64,000 nt of DNA from Mucilaginibacter ginsenosidivorans (GTDB lineage: Bacteria; Bacteroidota; Bacteroidia; Sphingobacteriales; Sphingobacteriaceae): contig NZ_CP042436.1 of the NCBI RefSeq assembly GCF_007971025.1, positions 1,426,001-1,490,000 on the forward strand, read 5' to 3'. This document shows positions 8,380 to 17,087 of this stretch, piece by piece. Below the pieces are notes generated by a model, which saw only the letters and a program-made list of their open reading frames with translations, was not told the DNA's origin and did no database searches. The translations under genes and the position numbers were made by a program. The number at the start of each line of letters is the position of its first letter. Within the stretch, counting starts at the first letter, position 1.

Positions 8380-10944
8380 GTGATCAAGTACATATTAACC
8401 TTTTTTATGTTGACGGCGGTATTGACCGTTTCGGCCCAGCAAAAATCGGTGATCAATTTGATAAAATCGTCCAGTGTGCAGGGCGCTAAAGTGAACGGCG
8501 TTGACGTGCTGAAAGTGTACGATGCCACCTTTCAGCAGGATAATTCCACGTTGCAGTCGGACAGCGCGTATTTTCATCAGCGGGAAAACACGTTCGATGC
8601 GTTCGGTCATGTGCTGATCACGCAGGGCGATACGATGCATATCTATTCGGACAAACTGAACTATAACGGGAACACAAAAATTGCCATCCTGACCGATAAT
8701 GTAAGAATGATCGATAAGGACGCCACGCTTACCACCAATTACCTGACCTACAATACAGCTACCAAATACGGAACATACACCGGTGGTGGCAAGCTGGTGA
8801 ACAAGGACAACGTACTGACCAGTAAAAACGGGTATTATTTCGCCCAAACGCGCGATTCGTATTTCCGGTATGATGTCAGGCTGGTAACCCCTGACGCCTT
8901 AACGCTGACGGATACGATGAAATATAATTCAGGCTCGAAGATCGCTTATTTCTATGGGCCTACGAATATCTACGGCAAAAAGAAAGGCAAGGATAATGAT
9001 ACCCTTTATACCGAGAACGGATCGTACGACACCAATACCGAACAAGCCTTTTTTGGTAAGAAGAACCTTTACAAGCAAGGAACCAAGACACTGACCGGCG
9101 ACAGTTTGTTCTACGACCGCAAGAAAGGTTTCGGCAAGGCCATTGATCACATTATTTTTAATGATACCGAGCAAAAAATGCAGCTGCGCGGCGACCTGGC
9201 CAATTATTACAAAGCGGAAGAGCGCACTGTTGTGACGAAAAATGCCTATGCCGTAATTGTGACCGAGCAGAAGGATACCTCAAAAACCGACTCATTGGCA
9301 AATAAACGGGTAGCTACTCCGGATGACGATAAAAACGGTATGACAGATTCCGTCAAAAAAGAGAAGCAGAAGATATCGGCCCCACCGAACACAATGCCTG
9401 TAAACGTAGCGCCTAAAAGTAAGGTTGACGAAAAGACGATTTCAATAAAGAATAGTAAACAGGCTAAGGGGGATACGTCCGCAGTAAGATCAAATAAAAA
9501 AGGCAAGCCGCTAACACTCTCGAAATTACCGGTGGATACCTCTATCCGTAAAAAGGATACCACCAGGATGAAGCACGATTCCATATACATGACCGCCGAT
9601 ACACTGGAAACGAGGGTGATAACATGGAAGGACCTGAAGAGTATACAGGAAAAAGAAAGGCTTTCGCATATCAAAGATACAACAGCAAAAAAGGACACAG
9701 CAAGCAACAAGCCCCCCTCTATAGTCTACAAAGTTCCGGTAAAGCATATCGATCTTTCGCCGCCGCGACTGATACCCGACAGTTCATACTTGCACCGGCA
9801 CTATTTTGACAATTACAAATTTGACACGGTAAAGCGCGAAAACATTGCTATTACAGGCAAAAAGAAGCAAAAAAGGGACAAAAATAAACCGGCTACAGAC
9901 AACACTGAACCAAAAAAAGTAGCGTCCGCGAAAGATGCACCGGATAAAGGGGCATCTGATACAGAGGCGCCCGGTAAAACCCCGCCTCCGGTGGCAGAGA
10001 AAAAGCTGAGCAAGCGTGATAGTTTGAAAAAGGCGAGGATCGACTCGGTTTACCTGGTGCGCCCGGTTAAACTGGACGACACGGCCCGGGTGAGGATATT
10101 AAGCGCCTTTCATCATGTAAAGATGTTCAAGTCGGACCTGCAGGGAAAATCCGACTCCGCATTTTATGCCAGTAGCGACTCGACCATAAGGTTGTATATC
10201 AACCCGATCGTATGGATGCAAGGATCGCAGCTATCAGCTGATACGATCAATCTGCAGATGAGGGATAAAAAGCTCAATAATATGGAGCTTTACCCTAACG
10301 CCTTTGTGGTGAATATTGAAAAAGGTGATTCGGTACACTACAACCAGATGGCCGGGAAAAAAATGCGCGGATTTTTTAAAGATGATAAGCTGGAGAGTTT
10401 ATACGTTTCGGGCAATGCCGAAACGATCTATTTTTCGCGCGATAGCGGCAAGGTAGCCAACATGCAGCGATCTCTCAGCAGCAGGATACGTGTTAATTTT
10501 AAGGACAGCAAGGTAACTACGCTGCTATTTATGGACAAGCCCGAACACCGCTACGGGCCGCTGGATAAATTCAGTGAGGAAGATAAACTGCTGAAGGGCT
10601 TCATCTGGAAACCCAAAGAGCGGCCCGTCTCGAAAGAGTCCATTATCCCCTCGCTGAACAAAAATGCGACGGTAAAGAACGATAAGACAAAGTCTGACGC
10701 AAAGACCAGGGCGGGAACGAAGGCATCGCCCTCAAAAAAGCCGCCTGGAAAAGATCAAGTGCCGGTGAAGGCAGGGAAAGATACCAGTTCGGTGAAACCG
10801 GGCGCATTGCCGGTTATAAAGCAGCTTAAAGATAGTTTGCAGAAACAATTGCCCGACACCATTAAAAAATCTAACGATACATCAGCTACCCGCAGGAAAG
10901 ATACGTCCGCGGTCAGGAAGGCGGCTACAAAGACGGACCAGTAG
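8380..10944 (+). CDS. OstA-like (LptA/LptD N-domain) LPS-transport protein
   Basis: The 854-residue protein starts at a GTG (8380), which gives a proper signal peptide (MIKYILTFFMLTAVLTVSAQ). Residues 50-290 contain repeated beta-jellyroll strands of the OstA/LptA type (TLQSDSAYFHQRENTFDAFG, then HIYSDKLNYNGNTKIAILTD), as in periplasmic proteins that carry lipopolysaccharide to the outer membrane. Residues 290-560 are low-complexity, rich in Lys, Asp, Thr and Ser with repeated KKDT. OstA-like strands return at about 560-750, and the tail is again disordered. A TAATTTTG box (8368-8375) abuts the start, suggesting a nearly leaderless mRNA. The gene ends 20 bp inside the convergent rdgB gene. 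Confidence 0.85.
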   Translation: MIKYILTFFMLTAVLTVSAQQKSVINLIKSSSVQGAKVNGVDVLKVYDATFQQDNSTLQSDSAYFHQRENTFDAFGHVLITQGDTMHIYSDKLNYNGNTKIAILTDNVRMIDKDATLTTNYLTYNTATKYGTYTGGGKLVNKDNVLTSKNGYYFAQTRDSYFRYDVRLVTPDALTLTDTMKYNSGSKIAYFYGPTNIYGKKKGKDNDTLYTENGSYDTNTEQAFFGKKNLYKQGTKTLTGDSLFYDRKKGFGKAIDHIIFNDTEQKMQLRGDLANYYKAEERTVVTKNAYAVIVTEQKDTSKTDSLANKRVATPDDDKNGMTDSVKKEKQKISAPPNTMPVNVAPKSKVDEKTISIKNSKQAKGDTSAVRSNKKGKPLTLSKLPVDTSIRKKDTTRMKHDSIYMTADTLETRVITWKDLKSIQEKERLSHIKDTTAKKDTASNKPPSIVYKVPVKHIDLSPPRLIPDSSYLHRHYFDNYKFDTVKRENIAITGKKKQKRDKNKPATDNTEPKKVASAKDAPDKGASDTEAPGKTPPPVAEKKLSKRDSLKKARIDSVYLVRPVKLDDTARVRILSAFHHVKMFKSDLQGKSDSAFYASSDSTIRLYINPIVWMQGSQLSADTINLQMRDKKLNNMELYPNAFVVNIEKGDSVHYNQMAGKKMRGFFKDDKLESLYVSGNAETIYFSRDSGKVANMQRSLSSRIRVNFKDSKVTTLLFMDKPEHRYGPLDKFSEEDKLLKGFIWKPKERPVSKESIIPSLNKNATVKNDKTKSDAKTRAGTKASPSKKPPGKDQVPVKAGKDTSSVKPGALPVIKQLKDSLQKQLPDTIKKSNDTSATRRKDTSAVRKAATKTDQ

Positions 10945-11524
10945 CCTGTTCAGTTAAAAACTGCACCAGCTTTTCAACTGCGCGGGCCCGGTGGCTCAGT
11001 TTATTCTTTTCCTCAAGGGTCATCTCAGCGAAGGTTATATCAAAGCCGTACGGCTGAAAAATAGGGTCGTAACCAAATCCGCCTGTTCCTCTTCTCCCAT
11101 GCCTGATGGTACCTTCAACCGTACCTTCAAAAAAATGTTCGGTCCCGTTCCACATCAGCGAAATGACACTGATAAAACGCGCCCGCCGGTTTCCTGTGCC
11201 CGCAAGCTTTTCAAGCACTTTTTTGATGTTAGCGTCATGGTTCCCGTGCTCGCCGGCATAGCGGGCCGAGTATACTCCGGGTTCTCCGTTCAGCGCTTCT
11301 ACTTCCAGGCCGCTGTCGTCGCCGAAGCAATTCAGCCGGTAGTTTTTATAAACGTAATGGCTCTTGATCGACGCATTCTCATAAAAAGTGGCGCCGGTTT
11401 CTTCAATATCCTCATCGCAACCGATATCATGCAGTGCTACCAGTTCGATAGCGCCATTCAGTTTGGCGGACACCTCTTCCAGCTTGTGCCTGTTGTTGGT
11501 GGCAAATACAAGTTTCACAGGCAT
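10925..11524 (-). CDS. rdgB: XTP/dITP diphosphatase (non-canonical purine NTP pyrophosphatase)
   Basis: The enzyme hydrolyses ITP, dITP and XTP to monophosphates, keeping deaminated purines out of nucleic acids. The 199-residue length is normal. Motifs are complete: VFATNNRHKLEEV at the N-terminus, the DDSGLEVEALNGEPGVYSAR substrate loop, and GFGYDPIFQP plus SHRARAVEKL at the C-terminus. The 3' end overlaps the convergent OstA-like gene by 20 bp. The conserved hypothetical gene upstream is separated by a single base, so the two are probably cotranscribed. Confidence 0.96.
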   Translation of the reverse strand: MPVKLVFATNNRHKLEEVSAKLNGAIELVALHDIGCDEDIEETGATFYENASIKSHYVYKNYRLNCFGDDSGLEVEALNGEPGVYSARYAGEHGNHDANIKKVLEKLAGTGNRRARFISVISLMWNGTEHFFEGTVEGTIRHGRRGTGGFGYDPIFQPYGFDITFAEMTLEEKNKLSHRARAVEKLVQFLTEQATGPSL

Positions 11525-11525
11525 A

Positions 11526-12038
11526 TCAAAGGTTCTTTATTTGTTCCCAAAAGGCCTTTTTATTGTCGATGTTGGTCATCATTTGCTCAAAGCTAAAGGT
11601 AAGCAGTGCCTTCGCACCATCAGTGGTCGCTATGGTGTTGAAATCAAGACCGGTTAACCCTTCCGGCAAAGCCTGCTTGCCTAAAATGACAACGGTTTGC
11701 GGGTTAAAGAATGCGGCAATTTGTGCATAGGCTGCGCCGTCGTTTTTTGCCAGGTTAAGGATGGCTACGTCATCACGGGTATGCTTTATGCCACTCAATA
11801 CCTTTTCAAGCGCAGCCAGGTGATCGTCTTGTACAAATTCTTGATCTGCGTAGTTTGCCAGTATCAAAAAATTCTTTTTGTTCGATCCAAGGTAATTAAA
11901 AGACGGCAGGGGCGTTTTTATTTCGGGTGCAGATGCTTTTGTTTCGTTATACAGGTTCTTATCTTCATCAAGCAGGTATAATTCGTCCTGCAGGATGTAT
12001 CGCAGGGCATTTGTATGTTCAACTTTCACTTTTAACAA
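11526..12038 (-). CDS. Conserved hypothetical protein, possible DNA polymerase III psi-like
   Basis: The 170-residue protein has no signal peptide. Its core (residues 55-100, FLILANYADQEFVQDD followed by a helix and DDVAILNLAK) and a C-terminal helix ending KKAFWEQIKNL resemble the layout of HolD, the psi subunit of the DNA polymerase III clamp loader. HolD has a VMVAND-like strand, a similar middle and an RAALWQQI end. This comparison is from memory and is only suggestive. The start TTG/ATG region near 12038 gives MLKVKVEHTN. It is followed immediately by rdgB, a nucleotide-pool sanitising gene. Confidence 0.55.
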   Translation of the reverse strand: MLKVKVEHTNALRYILQDELYLLDEDKNLYNETKASAPEIKTPLPSFNYLGSNKKNFLILANYADQEFVQDDHLAALEKVLSGIKHTRDDVAILNLAKNDGAAYAQIAAFFNPQTVVILGKQALPEGLTGLDFNTIATTDGAKALLTFSFEQMMTNIDNKKAFWEQIKNL

Positions 12039-12154
12039 ATTTTAACCAAAAATAGTTAATTGTTAGAGCCTTTATCAGCATATTCGCACAAATTATTCAT
12101 GCTCGTGTGCCGATAAATTTGCACCTTTGCATGTTTACAACATACACAATGTTA

Positions 12155-13543
12155 ATGAGAAAGATCGGGATAGCCTTTTTATTAAGTATAGTTTTTACTG
12201 CGTCGTTTGCGCAGGCACAGCCGGTGCGAAACCTGGATAAAATAGTGGCGGTGGTAGGCAGCAGTATCGTGCTGAAGTCGGACGTCGAATTGCGTTACGC
12301 CAACTACCTGGCATCAGGGGGGCAGCCAAATGACAAGGTAAGGTGCGAGATAGTGCAAAGTTTTATTACACAGAAACTGCTCGCTCAGCAGGCGGTCATC
12401 GACAGCGTTACGGTGAAGGATGATGAGGTGGACAACGAAGTTGACCGCAGGATGCGTGGTATGATAAGCAGGGCCGGCGGGCAGGACAGGCTCGAACAGT
12501 TCCTGGGCCGGTCGGTGATCCAGTATAAAGATGAGATACGCGACGACATTAAGGAAAATATGGTGGCCACCAGGATGCGGAGCAAGATAACGGAGAAAAT
12601 AAACGTAACTCCACTTGACGTTGAGAACTATTTTAAAAAACTGGCAAAGGATAGCCTGCCAACCTTTAACAAGGAAGTAGAAGTTGGTGAGATCGTTTTT
12701 CAGCCTAAAATGGATAAGGAAGAGAAGGAACCTTACCGGCAGAAAGCCGAAGAATTGCTTGCCCGTGTAAAAAAGGGAGAAGACTTTGGTAACCTGGCAC
12801 GCATTTATTCGAACGATACCGGATCGGCCCCTGATGGCGGCGACCTTGGTTTTGCTGACCGTAACACCTTTGTAAAAGAATTTGCGGCCTGGGCATTCAG
12901 ATTGAAGGCAGGCGAAATGTCCCCTGTTTTTGAAACGGAATATGGCTTCCACTTTTTGCAGGTTATCGAGCGCCGCGGCGAACAGGTGCATGTACGCCAT
13001 ATCCTGATCATGCCTTCGGTTACCGAGGCCAGTATTGAACGCGCAAAGAAAAGAGCAGATAGTGTTTATCTGTTGCTTACCAAAAACAAAAACGCTGATT
13101 TTTCGGCTGTCGCTTCTTATTATTCCGATGATAAGGAAACAAAATACAACGGCGGTATGATGCTTAATGCCGAGAACGTTGAAACACGCACCACGTACAT
13201 TCCTACCGACAAACTCGACCCGCAGGTAGCTTTGACCATTGATACAATGAAGGTAGGCGAAGTTTCGCAACCGCAGCTTTTTACAGAACAATCCGGCAAA
13301 AAAGTATATAAGATACTTTATTTAAAATCGGCGACGGACGCTCACAAAGCAAACCTGAAGCAGGATTTTCCAAAGATCAAAGCCGCAGCGCTTGACGATA
13401 AAACCAACCGGGTTATCAGCGAATGGTTCGAAAAACGCAGGAAAGAAACATTTGTCAAGATCGATCCTGAATTTGAAGTATGCCCTGAATTAAAAGGCTG
13501 GGCCAATGTCCCCATGTCGGCACAATCCACTAAAACTCCCTGA
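12155..13543 (+). CDS. SurA-type periplasmic peptidyl-prolyl isomerase
   Basis: The preferred ATG at 12155 (MRKIGIAFLLSIVFTASFAQ) gives a clean signal peptide; an in-frame ATG at 12131 is possible. The mature protein opens with a SurA_N chaperone domain (NLDKIVAVVGSSIVLKSDVE; RGMISRAGGQDRLEQFLG). Two parvulin (PPIC) domains follow: one around FNKEVEVGEIVFQPK...GSAPDGGDLGFADR, the other around VHVRHILIMP. Such proteins escort outer-membrane proteins through the periplasm. A TAAATTTG promoter box lies at 12114-12121. The moxR-type gene follows after 9 bp and may be cotranscribed. Confidence 0.92.
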   Translation: MRKIGIAFLLSIVFTASFAQAQPVRNLDKIVAVVGSSIVLKSDVELRYANYLASGGQPNDKVRCEIVQSFITQKLLAQQAVIDSVTVKDDEVDNEVDRRMRGMISRAGGQDRLEQFLGRSVIQYKDEIRDDIKENMVATRMRSKITEKINVTPLDVENYFKKLAKDSLPTFNKEVEVGEIVFQPKMDKEEKEPYRQKAEELLARVKKGEDFGNLARIYSNDTGSAPDGGDLGFADRNTFVKEFAAWAFRLKAGEMSPVFETEYGFHFLQVIERRGEQVHVRHILIMPSVTEASIERAKKRADSVYLLLTKNKNADFSAVASYYSDDKETKYNGGMMLNAENVETRTTYIPTDKLDPQVALTIDTMKVGEVSQPQLFTEQSGKKVYKILYLKSATDAHKANLKQDFPKIKAAALDDKTNRVISEWFEKRRKETFVKIDPEFEVCPELKGWANVPMSAQSTKTP

Positions 13544-13552
13544 TAGACTATT

Positions 13553-14515
13553 ATGCAACACCGGACAGATGTGGAAGCTGCTGATGCGCTGAAGGATGCC
13601 CATAAGCGTATAATCTCTGAAATTGGCAAAGTTATCATAGGCCAGGATGAGGTTATCAAATCTGTACTGATCTCCATCTTCAGTAACGGGCATTGCCTGT
13701 TGGTTGGCGTGCCGGGGTTAGCCAAAACGCTGTTGGTTCAAACAGTAGCGCAAATACTCGACCTGGATTTTAGCCGTATACAATTTACGCCCGACCTGAT
13801 GCCTTCGGATATCATCGGGTCAGAAATTTTAGGCGAGGACCGGAGCTTTAAGTTTATTTCGGGTCCTGTATTTGCTAACATCATCCTGGCTGATGAAATA
13901 AACAGAACACCGCCCAAAACCCAGGCTGCCTTGCTCGAGGCCATGCAGGAAAAAGCAGTAACCGTAGCGGGGGTAACGCATAAACTGGCGCAGCCATTTT
14001 TCGTGCTTGCCACACAAAACCCGATCGAACAGGAAGGCACATATCCCTTACCCGAAGCGCAGCTCGATCGCTTTATGTTCAATGTGTCGCTCGACTATCC
14101 GTCGTTCAAAGAAGAACTGCAGATCGTAAAAAATACCACCAGCAGTTCAAACATACAGGTAGATAAAGTGCTGAATGCAGAAGAGATCATTTATTTTCAG
14201 CACCTGGTAAGGAACATTCCGGTTCCGGATAACGTTCTTGAATATGCGGTAAAGCTGGTATCTAAAACCCGCCCGAACGGCGGCACCGCCCCTGCCGAAA
14301 TAAAACGCCTGCTCAACTGGGGCGCTGGTCCGCGTGCCTCGCAATTCCTGGTCCTTGGCGCCAAATGCCATGCAGTTATCAGTGGAAAATATTCGCCGGA
14401 TATTGAAGATGTACAGGCCATCGCAAAGCCAGTGTTAAGACATCGCATCATCCGCAGCTATCACGCCGAAGCAGAAGGTTTGTCAGCCGACGATATTATT
14501 CAGAAGTTGTTGTGA
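13553..14515 (+). CDS. MoxR-family AAA+ ATPase
   Basis: The 320-residue protein has the MoxR arrangement: KVIIGQDEVI, Walker A GVPGLAKT near residue 60, Walker B ILADEINR followed by PPKTQAALLEAMQE, sensor 1 LATQNPIEQEGTYPLPEAQLDRF, and a C-terminal lid ending in HRIIRSYHAEAEG. MoxR ATPases act as chaperones that help assemble metal- or VWA-domain proteins. The usual DUF58 and VWA partner genes are not next to it: downstream comes a convergent NTF2-like gene. The stop codon lies inside a 34-bp palindrome. Confidence 0.93.
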   Translation: MQHRTDVEAADALKDAHKRIISEIGKVIIGQDEVIKSVLISIFSNGHCLLVGVPGLAKTLLVQTVAQILDLDFSRIQFTPDLMPSDIIGSEILGEDRSFKFISGPVFANIILADEINRTPPKTQAALLEAMQEKAVTVAGVTHKLAQPFFVLATQNPIEQEGTYPLPEAQLDRFMFNVSLDYPSFKEELQIVKNTTSSSNIQVDKVLNAEEIIYFQHLVRNIPVPDNVLEYAVKLVSKTRPNGGTAPAEIKRLLNWGAGPRASQFLVLGAKCHAVISGKYSPDIEDVQAIAKPVLRHRIIRSYHAEAEGLSADDIIQKLL

Positions 14516-14545
14516 TTTGTGATTAGTTAACCAATCACAAATCAC
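14512..14545. terminator. 34-bp palindrome shared by two convergent stop codons
   Basis: GTGATTTGTGATTAGTT is followed by its near-exact reverse complement (only A/C and G/T differences near the centre). The outer TGA on each strand is the stop codon of moxR (14513-14515) and of the convergent NTF2-like gene (14542-14544). It can fold as a hairpin in both transcripts and so probably ends both. Related TAGTGATTTGTG/CACAAATCACTA arms occur at 43309-43465. Confidence 0.65.
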
Positions 14546-15414
14546 TGTTCCACCGCCGAAAAAACCTCCAGCAAAATATTCCATTTATGGCTGGCATCTA
14601 TCTCCCAAACCCGTACATAATTATAATCGCTAACAATGGCGCCTTTCCTGATCCGCGCAGTTCCGTAGCTATAGGCAAGGTCGTTACTTGTTGACCGCCC
14701 CACATTGATTGTTTGGGCAGATATGCTGATGCCTTCGTTATCGATAAACTTCATGATCTTGTCCGGGCCGGTCATGGGCTCGAAGCCCGGGAAGTAATAA
14801 CGTCCTTCTGGACTGAGAAATTCTTTGTAAGATGCTATTGTTGAGACAGTTAACTCGTGGTTGAATACCTTGTCGGTGTTTAGTATTATCCCTTTGCCAT
14901 TAAATGGGTCCTTGCTTGGAGCGGTCGCTTTAGCGGTATCAGGTTGCCTGAAATCAGGTATTTCCGATTGCTCCGGCTCGGGGTGCTGTATGCCAAGGTC
15001 TATCAGCAGTTTAAGCCTATTGTCGGCCGGGTCAAGATGCCAAACCGATACATAATCACCGTAAACCTTATCATCGTCGTTGCTTTTATCATTCTGATAA
15101 ACATAAGGCCCGGCGGTAAAGGCCAGGTCGCCGTTTGCTGAAATACGGGCAAATTTTGGCTGCCATTTCAGCGAACCGGGTTGCTTATCTATCGAATTAT
15201 AAAAGTCGGTTATTTTGATCACATGGGGCTTGAAAACAATGCCCTCCGGGTCGGCCACGGCTAAAAAAGCATCTTTTATGCCCCTGTGTTCAACCAACTT
15301 GTCAAAAGATTTTTCCGCTTCGACAACCTGGTTCACATCGGCAACTGTTTTTTGTGCCGAAGCAAATATGGGGTAACTCAAAATTGCCGCTGCAATTAAT
15401 AGGGTTCTTCTCAT
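14542..15414 (-). CDS. Exported protein with two NTF2/SnoaL-like domains
   Basis: From the ATG at 15414 the protein has a signal peptide (MRRTLLIAAAILSYPIFASAQ). Two related halves of about 130 residues each follow. The first contains VVEAEKSFDKLVEHRGIKDA, the second FNHELTVSTIASYKEFLSPEG; each ends in an aromatic strand such as DYVSVWHLD and NYVRVWEID. This resembles the DUF4440/SnoaL-like cone fold in duplicate. Such domains can be enzymes or ligand binders, and no active site is evident. An ATG 11 codons upstream is an alternative start. Confidence 0.65.
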   Translation of the reverse strand: MRRTLLIAAAILSYPIFASAQKTVADVNQVVEAEKSFDKLVEHRGIKDAFLAVADPEGIVFKPHVIKITDFYNSIDKQPGSLKWQPKFARISANGDLAFTAGPYVYQNDKSNDDDKVYGDYVSVWHLDPADNRLKLLIDLGIQHPEPEQSEIPDFRQPDTAKATAPSKDPFNGKGIILNTDKVFNHELTVSTIASYKEFLSPEGRYYFPGFEPMTGPDKIMKFIDNEGISISAQTINVGRSTSNDLAYSYGTARIRKGAIVSDYNYVRVWEIDASHKWNILLEVFSAVEQ

Positions 15415-15538
15415 GCTTATTTTCAGGTTTTTGGCGATCCTGTCCATTTTTTAGCAAATGCCGGCTGCCAGGATTTATTCTCAACAGTAAACGGCATTAT
15501 GCGTGATAAATTACAAATGTCAATTTTTTGTGCAGATT

Positions 15539-17002
15539 TTAAATTTTACTCCAGGTTGTTCCGTCTTTCCCGTCTTTTAGCTGAAAGCCGATGTCCTGCA
15601 GGCCATTCCTTATCTTGTCGGATGTGGCATAATCCTTATTTGTCTTTGCCTCGTTACGGATGCCGACGATCATGTTCAGCACGTTCGGCAGGTCGTCGTT
15701 AGCGGCCTGTTCATCTTTTAAGCCCAGCACATCCAGTACAAAGGTGTTCATTAATTGTTTTAACAGCGCCAGGTTTTGCGTGTCGATCTTCAATTTGCCA
15801 TCCTTTACCGAATTGATGATGCGAGAGGCTTCGAACAGTTCAGCGATAAGCACCGGGCTGTTGAAATCATCGTTCATCGCATCGTAGCAACGCTGAATTA
15901 AGGGAGCTATTTCCACCTCGCCGTTTGACGAAGCTACAAGGCTATCCAGCAAAGCAAACGAATTCATCAGGCGCTTAAAGCCTTTTTCGGATGCTTCCAT
16001 CGCATCGTTGCTGATATCAAGCGTACTGCGGTAATGGGCCTGAAGCATAAAGAAGCGTACCGTCATAGGGCTGTACCCTTTACTCAGTATCGAATTATCG
16101 CCCGAAAACAACTCGTGCGGCAAAATGCTGTTGCCAAGGGATTTCGACATCTTTTGCCCGTTAATGGTAAGCATATTGGTATGCACCCAATACCTGGCTG
16201 GGTTAGTATGGCAGGCCGCCATGCTTTGCGCTATCTCGTTGGTATGGTGCGTCGGCATCAGGTCGATACCGCCGCCATGAATATCAAATTGCTTGCCCAG
16301 GTACTTGTTGCTCATTGCCGAGCATTCCAAATGCCACCCGGGGAAACCTACGCTCCAGGGCGATGGCCATTTCATCAGGTGTTCGGGCTTGGCTTTTATC
16401 CAAAGGGCAAAGTCGAGCTTGCCACGCTTTTCGTCCTGGCCGCCAAGGTCCCGCGTGTTGTTGATCAGGTCCTCAAGTTTGCGGCCGTTCAGTATGCCGT
16501 AGTCCTGCGTTTTATTGTATTTTTCAACGTCGAAATAAATGGATCCGTTTACCTCGTAGGCGTACCCGTTTTGCAGGATAAGCTTTACCAGCTCTATTTG
16601 CTCAATGATATGGCCGGTAGCGGTGGGTTCGATGCTCGGGGGCAAAATGTTCAGGGTGCGCATCACATCGCGGAAATCGACCGTATATTTCTGCACGATC
16701 TCCATGGGCTCTACCTGGGCCAGTTTTGCTTTTTTTTCAATTTTATCTTCTCCCTCATCACCTGCGTCGCCCTCCAGGTGCCCGGCATCGGTTATATTGC
16801 GTACATAACGCACTTTGTATCCTAAATGGGTAAGATAACGGAAAATGAGGTCGAAAGAAATATAGGTACGCGAGTTGCCCAAATGGGCGTTGCTGTAAAC
16901 AGTAGGACCGCAAACATACATGCCCACATGGGGCGGGTTTATCGGTTTAAATTCCTCTTTTTTACGGGTTAAAGTATTGTAAACAAATAGATTTTGTTCC
17001 AT
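15539..17002 (-). CDS. cysS: Cysteine-tRNA ligase
   Basis: A class I aminoacyl-tRNA synthetase that charges tRNA-Cys. The ATG at 17002 ([18 protein letters not shown]) gives the usual 487-residue length. It contains the class I HIGH-type site as NAHLGN in the segment following CGPTVY, zinc-binding Cys and His residues ([23 protein letters not shown]) and the KMSKS loop ([11 protein letters not shown]). A helical anticodon-binding C-terminal domain follows. The gene lies downstream of the mutL operon on the same strand after an 85-bp gap. Confidence 0.97.
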   Translation of the reverse strand: MEQNLFVYNTLTRKKEEFKPINPPHVGMYVCGPTVYSNAHLGNSRTYISFDLIFRYLTHLGYKVRYVRNITDAGHLEGDAGDEGEDKIEKKAKLAQVEPMEIVQKYTVDFRDVMRTLNILPPSIEPTATGHIIEQIELVKLILQNGYAYEVNGSIYFDVEKYNKTQDYGILNGRKLEDLINNTRDLGGQDEKRGKLDFALWIKAKPEHLMKWPSPWSVGFPGWHLECSAMSNKYLGKQFDIHGGGIDLMPTHHTNEIAQSMAACHTNPARYWVHTNMLTINGQKMSKSLGNSILPHELFSGDNSILSKGYSPMTVRFFMLQAHYRSTLDISNDAMEASEKGFKRLMNSFALLDSLVASSNGEVEIAPLIQRCYDAMNDDFNSPVLIAELFEASRIINSVKDGKLKIDTQNLALLKQLMNTFVLDVLGLKDEQAANDDLPNVLNMIVGIRNEAKTNKDYATSDKIRNGLQDIGFQLKDGKDGTTWSKI

Positions 17003-17087
17003 ACCGGCAAACTTACGATTTTTTAGCACCTGCAATAAATCTCCGCAAATTGGAAAGCCAATTTTTTATCATCCGTTTGCAAGGATT

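Noticed and set aside
12314..13291. A long open frame (325 codons) opposite the SurA-like gene
   Set aside because: The SurA-like gene has a signal peptide and two parvulin domains; the opposite frame has no recognisable domain and reflects codon bias.
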